Part shown: positions 59,389-64,000 of the stretch, one piece after another
Layout of the letters: each line of letters starts with the position of its first letter
Numbering within the stretch: position 1 is the stretch's first letter
Origin: CAVPDA01 sp963702495
GTDB taxonomy: Bacteria; Pseudomonadota; Gammaproteobacteria; Burkholderiales; Rhodocyclaceae
DNA: 64,000 nt
Assembly: GCA_963702495.1 (NCBI GenBank)
Contig: CAVPDA010000003.1
Coordinates: forward strand, 62,001-126,000
Direction of reading: 5' to 3'
Notes under the pieces: generated by a model
Databases searched by the model: none
What the model saw: only the letters and a program-made list of their open reading frames with translations
What the model was told of the DNA's origin: nothing
Translations under genes and position numbers: made by a program

Positions 59389-62300
59389 TCAGTGGTCTTC
59401 CCCCGACCGGCCCTCGAACTGGAGAAAATGCACGCAGCCCTGGGCATCGCCGGCAAAGATCCGCCGGCCGTCCTCGCTCGCCGCTACGGCGCAGACAGCG
59501 GAATCGGCTGCGAATTCCGCAACCGGATCCGCCGCCGGCAGCCGCCACAGCCGGACGTAGCGGTCGTATGCGCCGGAGAACGCCAACCGCCCGCCGGCAG
59601 GATGCCGACGGCGCGCACCTTGCCCGCATGCCCCGGCCACGTGTGCAGCAATTCGCACGCGGGAAACGACCACAGCCGCAAGCGTGCCGTCGCTGCCGCC
59701 GGAGAGCAGCAGATCGCCCGCCCGCGACAGCGCTCCCGCGGTTACGCCGTCGTGGTGCGCGGGCACGGTGCGCAGGCAGGAGAACGTTTTCAGGCTCCAT
59801 ACGCGCAGGGTCCCGTCGGTCGATCCGGTCACCGCCGTGTCCCAGTCCGGCGCCGCAGCGACGAAGCTCACGCCGCGCCGGTGCGCGTCCCAACGCCGGA
59901 TGATACGGCCGCGCTGGAGATCCCACAGCATGACCTGGCCGTCCAGCCCGCCGGTCAGCGCATGGATGCCGTCGGCCGCCAGCGCGACCGCGGCGATGGC
60001 GTCGATGTGCCCCTGCAGCGTGAGCACGGGCTCGCCCGTTTCCGGGTTCCACACGATCAGCGAGCGGTCGTGGGACCCGGACATCAGCCTTCTGCGCCCA
60101 GGGTCGAAGGCAACGGCGCTGACGGCATCGTGATGGGCCTTGAGCACGCGCACCACCTGTCCGCTGCCCGCGTCCCACACCCTCAACGTGCGGTCCTGCC
60201 CACCCGTCACCACCAGGCATCCGTCCCGACTGGCGGCAGCGGCGTGAATCCATCCATCGTGCTGCTGGGTCGCGGTGCGCGCCTCGCCCGCGTCCAACTG
60301 CCAGATCCTCACGGTGCGGTCGAGCGACGCGGAAAGGGCAAAGCGCTCGTCGGGCGTGAAGGCCACGGAGTACACCGCGTCGGCATGCCCCTCGAAGGTG
60401 TGCCGCAGTTCGCCCGAGTCGACGTCCCACAGCTTGACCGTGCGGTCGTGCGACCCGGACAGCGCGCGCTTGCCATCGCGCGACAGCGCCAGGGCGTAGA
60501 CGCGGTGGCGGTGACCGGCCAAGACCGCGCGGCATTCCCCCGAACCCAGATCCCAGACGCGGATCAGACGGTCGCCGGCGCCGCTCAGCGCCCTGCCTCC
60601 GTCCGCGGTCATGGCCACCGCATACACCACGCCGTCGTGAGGCGGATAGAGGGTATCGATCGGGCTGCCGTCGTAGAGGTCCCACAGCCTCACCGATTTG
60701 TCGTAGCTGCCGCTCAGCCCGAGCCTGCCGTCGCCGCTGACCGCGACTGCGGTCACCCCCAGCCGGTGGCCCTTCAGCCGGCTCACCAGTCCGCCGCTGG
60801 CAAGATCCCAAAGGCTGAGCCCACCCTTCTTCGACCCGACGAGCACGCGCCAGCCGTTTCCGGAAACGGCGAGTGCCGCCACCCCCTCCGGGATAGCGGC
60901 GAGAGGCTGCGGCGGCGCACCGGTGCGCGGGTTCCACCGCGCCAGCCCGCGGCTGCCGCCGAGCACGACATCCCCGTCCGGAGTCGAGCACGAAGGCCGA
61001 TCCGCTGCCGCCGGGCGGGGCCGCTATGTCCCCCGGCGGCCCGTCCGGCGCGACCAGCGTCCGCACCAGGGCGCCGGTCCGGATGTCCCAGACGCCGATG
61101 GAACCATCGGACATCCCGACCAGCACCTGCTCGCCATCGTCCGTGACTGCCAGCGTGACCGCCGGATCGGTCGTATCGAGGGTGCGCATCAGTGCCCCGC
61201 CGGGACCGCTCAGGCTCGGCCACAGCGGCCGCAGCCAGGCGCCGCGGCAGCCGAGCCGTTCGAGGGCGGTGCGCAGGTCACGCTCGGTTTCCGGCAGGCG
61301 GCCGAGCAGTTGCGCCGCCAACTGCTCCTTGTTCTTCGCCAGAACGTGAGACGACAGCCGCATCGCATGCCCCAGCAGCGCGAGCCGGGCGTCGTCACCC
61401 GCGTAGCGGAAATCCGAGATCACGGCGTAGATGCCGGCGGCATCGAGCTTGCGCTGCAGCCAATCGACGTCGCCGAGCAGGGCCACCAGTTCCTGCACGC
61501 GCCCCGCCGCACTCAGGTGATAGCCGAACCAGCGCCAGGCGTAGGCGTGCGGCAGGCGTCTCGCGTCGGGCCAGGCAGCCAGCAGGCGCCGGTGGGCATC
61601 GGTCGCGCGCGGGCCGAGGCAGGCGGCGAAATAGGCGCGCATGACATCGTGCAGCCTCACCGCAGCCGTGCGCAGGTCGAATATCACCAGCGATCCGTTG
61701 TCAAGCCGGCCGAGCACCTCTTCCGTCTCGAACTCGTCGAGCCCCCACAGTTCGCCCACGACGCGGATGGGCACCGCCACGTCCTCGGGAAAGATGGCGA
61801 GTTCCTCGCAGCGGCAACGGTCCGCCTCGCTCAGGAGTTCCAGGCTCACGCCCACGGTCGAGGCGACGGCCTGGTGGCGGTCCGCCGCCCGCGCCCGGTC
61901 GAAAGCGGTGATGCCGCGCCGGTCCAGCGCCTGGTTCACGTAGTCGAGCGCGCCGGCCAGGCTGTCGCCGCGGTCGATGCGCTGGCGCATGGCCGCTCCC
62001 ACCAGCGCCAGCAGCAGCGGCCATTCGCCCAGGCGCTGCGCCAGGCGCAGCAGCGGCGCGCCATCGCGCGGCCGCTCTCCGATGCGCGCGAGCAGCAGCG
62101 ACGTCGCCTCGGCCGCGGTCATCTCGTCCACGCCTACCCGCTGCGCGTCGGCCGCGACCTGGGCCTGCCGCGTCGTGATCAGGCGCGCGCAGCCGGCGCC
62201 GCCGCGCAGGAACGGCTTCAAATGCGCCGTGTCCCACACGTCGTCGATCACGATCAGGCAGTTCCGGTGCTCGAGTTTTTCCGCCAGCGCCTGCGCGGCG

Positions 62301-63020
62301 TCCTCCACGCTGACGAAGCCCGGCCGCTCTCCGGTCAGCGCGGCATACAGCCGCGTCAGTTCCCCCTGGATGTTGGGAGACTCGCCGAGAGTGGTCCAAA
62401 GGATGCCGTCGTCGAACGCGAGCACGACGTCATCGTCGTGACAGAGGGCCGTGGCCAGCGTGGTCTTGCCGAAGCCGCCGGCGCCGGCCAGAGCCGCCGT
62501 GACCGGGCGACCCGGCGCGGCCGCTTCCAGCAGCAGGGAGCGCACGGCGGCAAGCGGCTCCTGCCGGACGACGTAGTCCTTCGGCAGATCGGGCGCCATG
62601 AAGGGGACGCGCTGGACCCGGCAGCCGCGGCGCAGGTGCGCGAGAAAGGTCTCCCACTGCACGTCGAGGTCGTACACGTGCGCCTTGGTCATCCAGCGCG
62701 GCAGCCGCGGATCGGCGAAATCGAAGCCCGGACCCTTGACCGGATAGACGCACACCCCGCTCTGGCGAGCGGCCCGCCATTCCTTGCGCGTGACCTCGGA
62801 CTCGATCACCGCCGGCGTCATGACGATCACCAGGAACTCGACCCGCTCCAGCGCTGCCTCGACCTGCCGCCACCAGCCCACGCCGCCCTCGATTTCCGGA
62901 CGGTCCTGCCACACTCGAACGTCCGCCTGCCTCGCGCAACAGCCTTTCCCGCAATGCGCCGGCGAACGCTGCGCCGTCCCTGCGGGCATAGGAGATGAAG
63001 ACGCCGGCTTTTTCTGTCAT
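59389..63020 (-). pseudogene. TIR-NB-ARC-WD40 STAND protein (NLR-like), frameshifted as written
   Basis: Three frames join into a protein of about 1209 residues. The TIR domain runs over residues 1-130 (AGVFISYARRD, then VRVWQDRPEI and ESEVTRKEW). An NB-ARC/AP-ATPase domain begins near 170, with Walker A AGAGGFGKTTLA, Walker B NCLIVIDDVWD and a winged-helix-like MHD region RLHDVMRAYF. About 14 WD40 repeats follow, enough for two seven-bladed propellers. Lesions: a +1 shift in the TIR near 62925-62935 (tandem AGGCAGGC), an extra G at 60972-60975, and an insertion at 59681-59682 followed by a compensating loss near 59596. In STAND receptors the C-terminal repeats sense, NB-ARC oligomerises and TIR cleaves NAD+ to halt infection. 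ATG 63020 starts the TIR. Confidence 0.82.
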
Positions 63021-63281
63021 GGTGACTCGCGAAGCGGTGAGGGCGATGCTGAAGCGCCGAGATCGGCAGGGACACCGGATCGCCGGACCAATGATGCCGC
63101 CCGCCGACGATGCCATCAAGCGCGCCGGGTTGGCAAGCGTGCGGTCGGCATCGGGGACGCGTTCCCTTGACCGGCAGGAAGTGCCGCACCGGCGCGACCC
63201 GTGTCCATTCCGCCTGCAATCGGCGATACTGGAGCCTGTCGCCGCGACAACGGTCGCGCCGAGACAGGATCGAGGTATCCG

Positions 63282-64000
63282 GTGGTATCGCTGTTCCGAG
63301 GGATTCCGGGCTCGCATTCCGGCATCAACCTGCTGACCCCCTACCAGAGGTCTGCGCGCATCGTCCTTGCCTTCTCCTCGATCCCGGCGATCGGCACCGC
63401 CCATTACCTGACCGGCATTCAGTTCGAATTTCATCGCTTTCTTCTTTCTGTCGGTCATCGCGGCGACCTGGTACGGGAGCGCAGCGACCGGCCTGCTCGC
63501 CGCGCTGTTCAGTGGTGCCGTGGGGTTCGCCGTGGATTGGTTCCTTACCGGCGGCGCGGCGCCGGGCGTGCTGGCGTTCAATGAACTGGTGCGGCTGAGC
63601 TCCTTTCTCGTCGTGGCCCATCTGGTGGCGCGCTGGAAGGCGGCATCTGGAGCGGGAGAGCGCCCTGGCGCACACCGATTCCCTGACCGGGCTGGCGAAC
63701 CGCCGCGCGTTCTTCGATCTGGGGGCGGCCGAACTCTCGCGCGCGCGCCGCTACCAGCACCCGGTCACGGTCCTGTTCTTCGACCTCGATGCCTTCAAGG
63801 CGGTCAACGACACCCTGGGACACGAGGCGGGCGATGCCCTGCTGTGCGCCGTGGCGGACGTGCTGCGTGCCCAGACACGCGCCGCCGACATCTGCGGCCG
63901 CCTCGGCGGCGACGAATTCGCCCTCCTCCTTCCCGAGACCGGACCGGAGGCGGCGCAGGCGTTCGCCACCACGCTGCGCCAGCGCCTGCTGGAAGCGATG
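63282..64000 (+). pseudogene. Membrane-anchored diguanylate cyclase (GGDEF), two frameshifts, runs off window
   Basis: From GTG 63282 (GAGG upstream) the frame reads VVSLFRGIPGSHSG and a hydrophobic region. One extra base near 63432 moves it to AFFFLSVIAATWYGSAATGLLAAL, and a second near 63637-63640 moves it to HLERESALAHTDSLTGLANRR. With both corrected, the protein has about five N-terminal TM helices (MASE-like or DUF4118-like sensor) and a GGDEF domain with intact RLGGDEFALL and FFDLDAFKAVNDTLGH. It would make cyclic di-GMP. The end lies beyond position 64000. The gene is divergent from the NLR-like gene. Confidence 0.75.

Noticed and set aside
60923..62998. Plus-strand open frame of 691 codons antisense to the NLR-like gene
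   Set aside because: No conserved domain; the minus strand has TIR, NB-ARC and WD40 motifs.

Overview
The window looks like chromosomal DNA of a high-GC betaproteobacterium, possibly of the Rhodocyclales/Sterolibacteriaceae type (family level is a guess). The grounds are: the Proteobacterial orders gloB/yafS/rnhA/dnaQ and tig-clpP-clpX-lon-hupB-tRNA-tRNA-ppiD, a NAD-type isocitrate dehydrogenase, hopanoid genes hpnCDE, a selD/mnmH selenium pair, and an octaheme c-type cytochrome module. No rRNA and no CRISPR array were seen.

Layout. 1-6.6 kb (minus): a redox cluster with a large periplasmic multicopper oxidase carrying a cadherin-like tail, a SCO1-cytochrome c fusion and a di-heme peroxidase. 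The oxidase and the peroxidase are broken as written. 7-14 kb: isocitrate dehydrogenase, replication/repair and detoxification genes, an interrupted response-regulator diguanylate cyclase, and mltD. 14-21 kb (minus): a complete peptide-type ABC importer. 21-30.5 kb: fabI, then the proteostasis block ppiD, two tRNAs, hupB, lon (with a clear sigma-32 promoter), clpX, clpP, tig and tRNA-Leu. 30.5-39.4 kb: hpnCDE, ybbA/tesA, selD/mnmH, an alpha/beta-hydrolase-OsmC fusion. 39.5-44.2 kb (minus): a MacAB-like efflux operon with a NodT-type outer membrane lipoprotein. 44.6-49.9 kb: Pat-type acetyltransferase, an SDR lacking the catalytic Tyr, tag and a TlpA-like protein. 50-54 kb: octaheme cytochrome c, cytochrome b, small cytochrome c and triple rhodanese, a likely sulfur/nitrogen oxyanion electron-transfer module.

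54-64 kb is accessory DNA. It holds a solitary Mrr endonuclease of visibly lower GC; a RAYT transposase bracketed by perfectly inverted 30-bp REP elements; a degenerate mqsA copy; vapBC with a palindromic operator; an intact mqsRA with its canonical operator; and a TIR-NB-ARC-WD40 protein (14 WD repeats), a bacterial relative of plant and animal NLR immune receptors. Four copies of a 25-27 bp repeat separate these modules like cassette borders. This island is the most novel part of the window. The last gene is a membrane-anchored GGDEF protein running off the edge.

A caution applies throughout. Several genes carry isolated single-base lesions, nearly all +1 insertions, plus two in-frame stops. 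Either this strain has many fresh pseudogenes or, more likely, part of this is sequence error. I give reconstructed products and mark each lesion.
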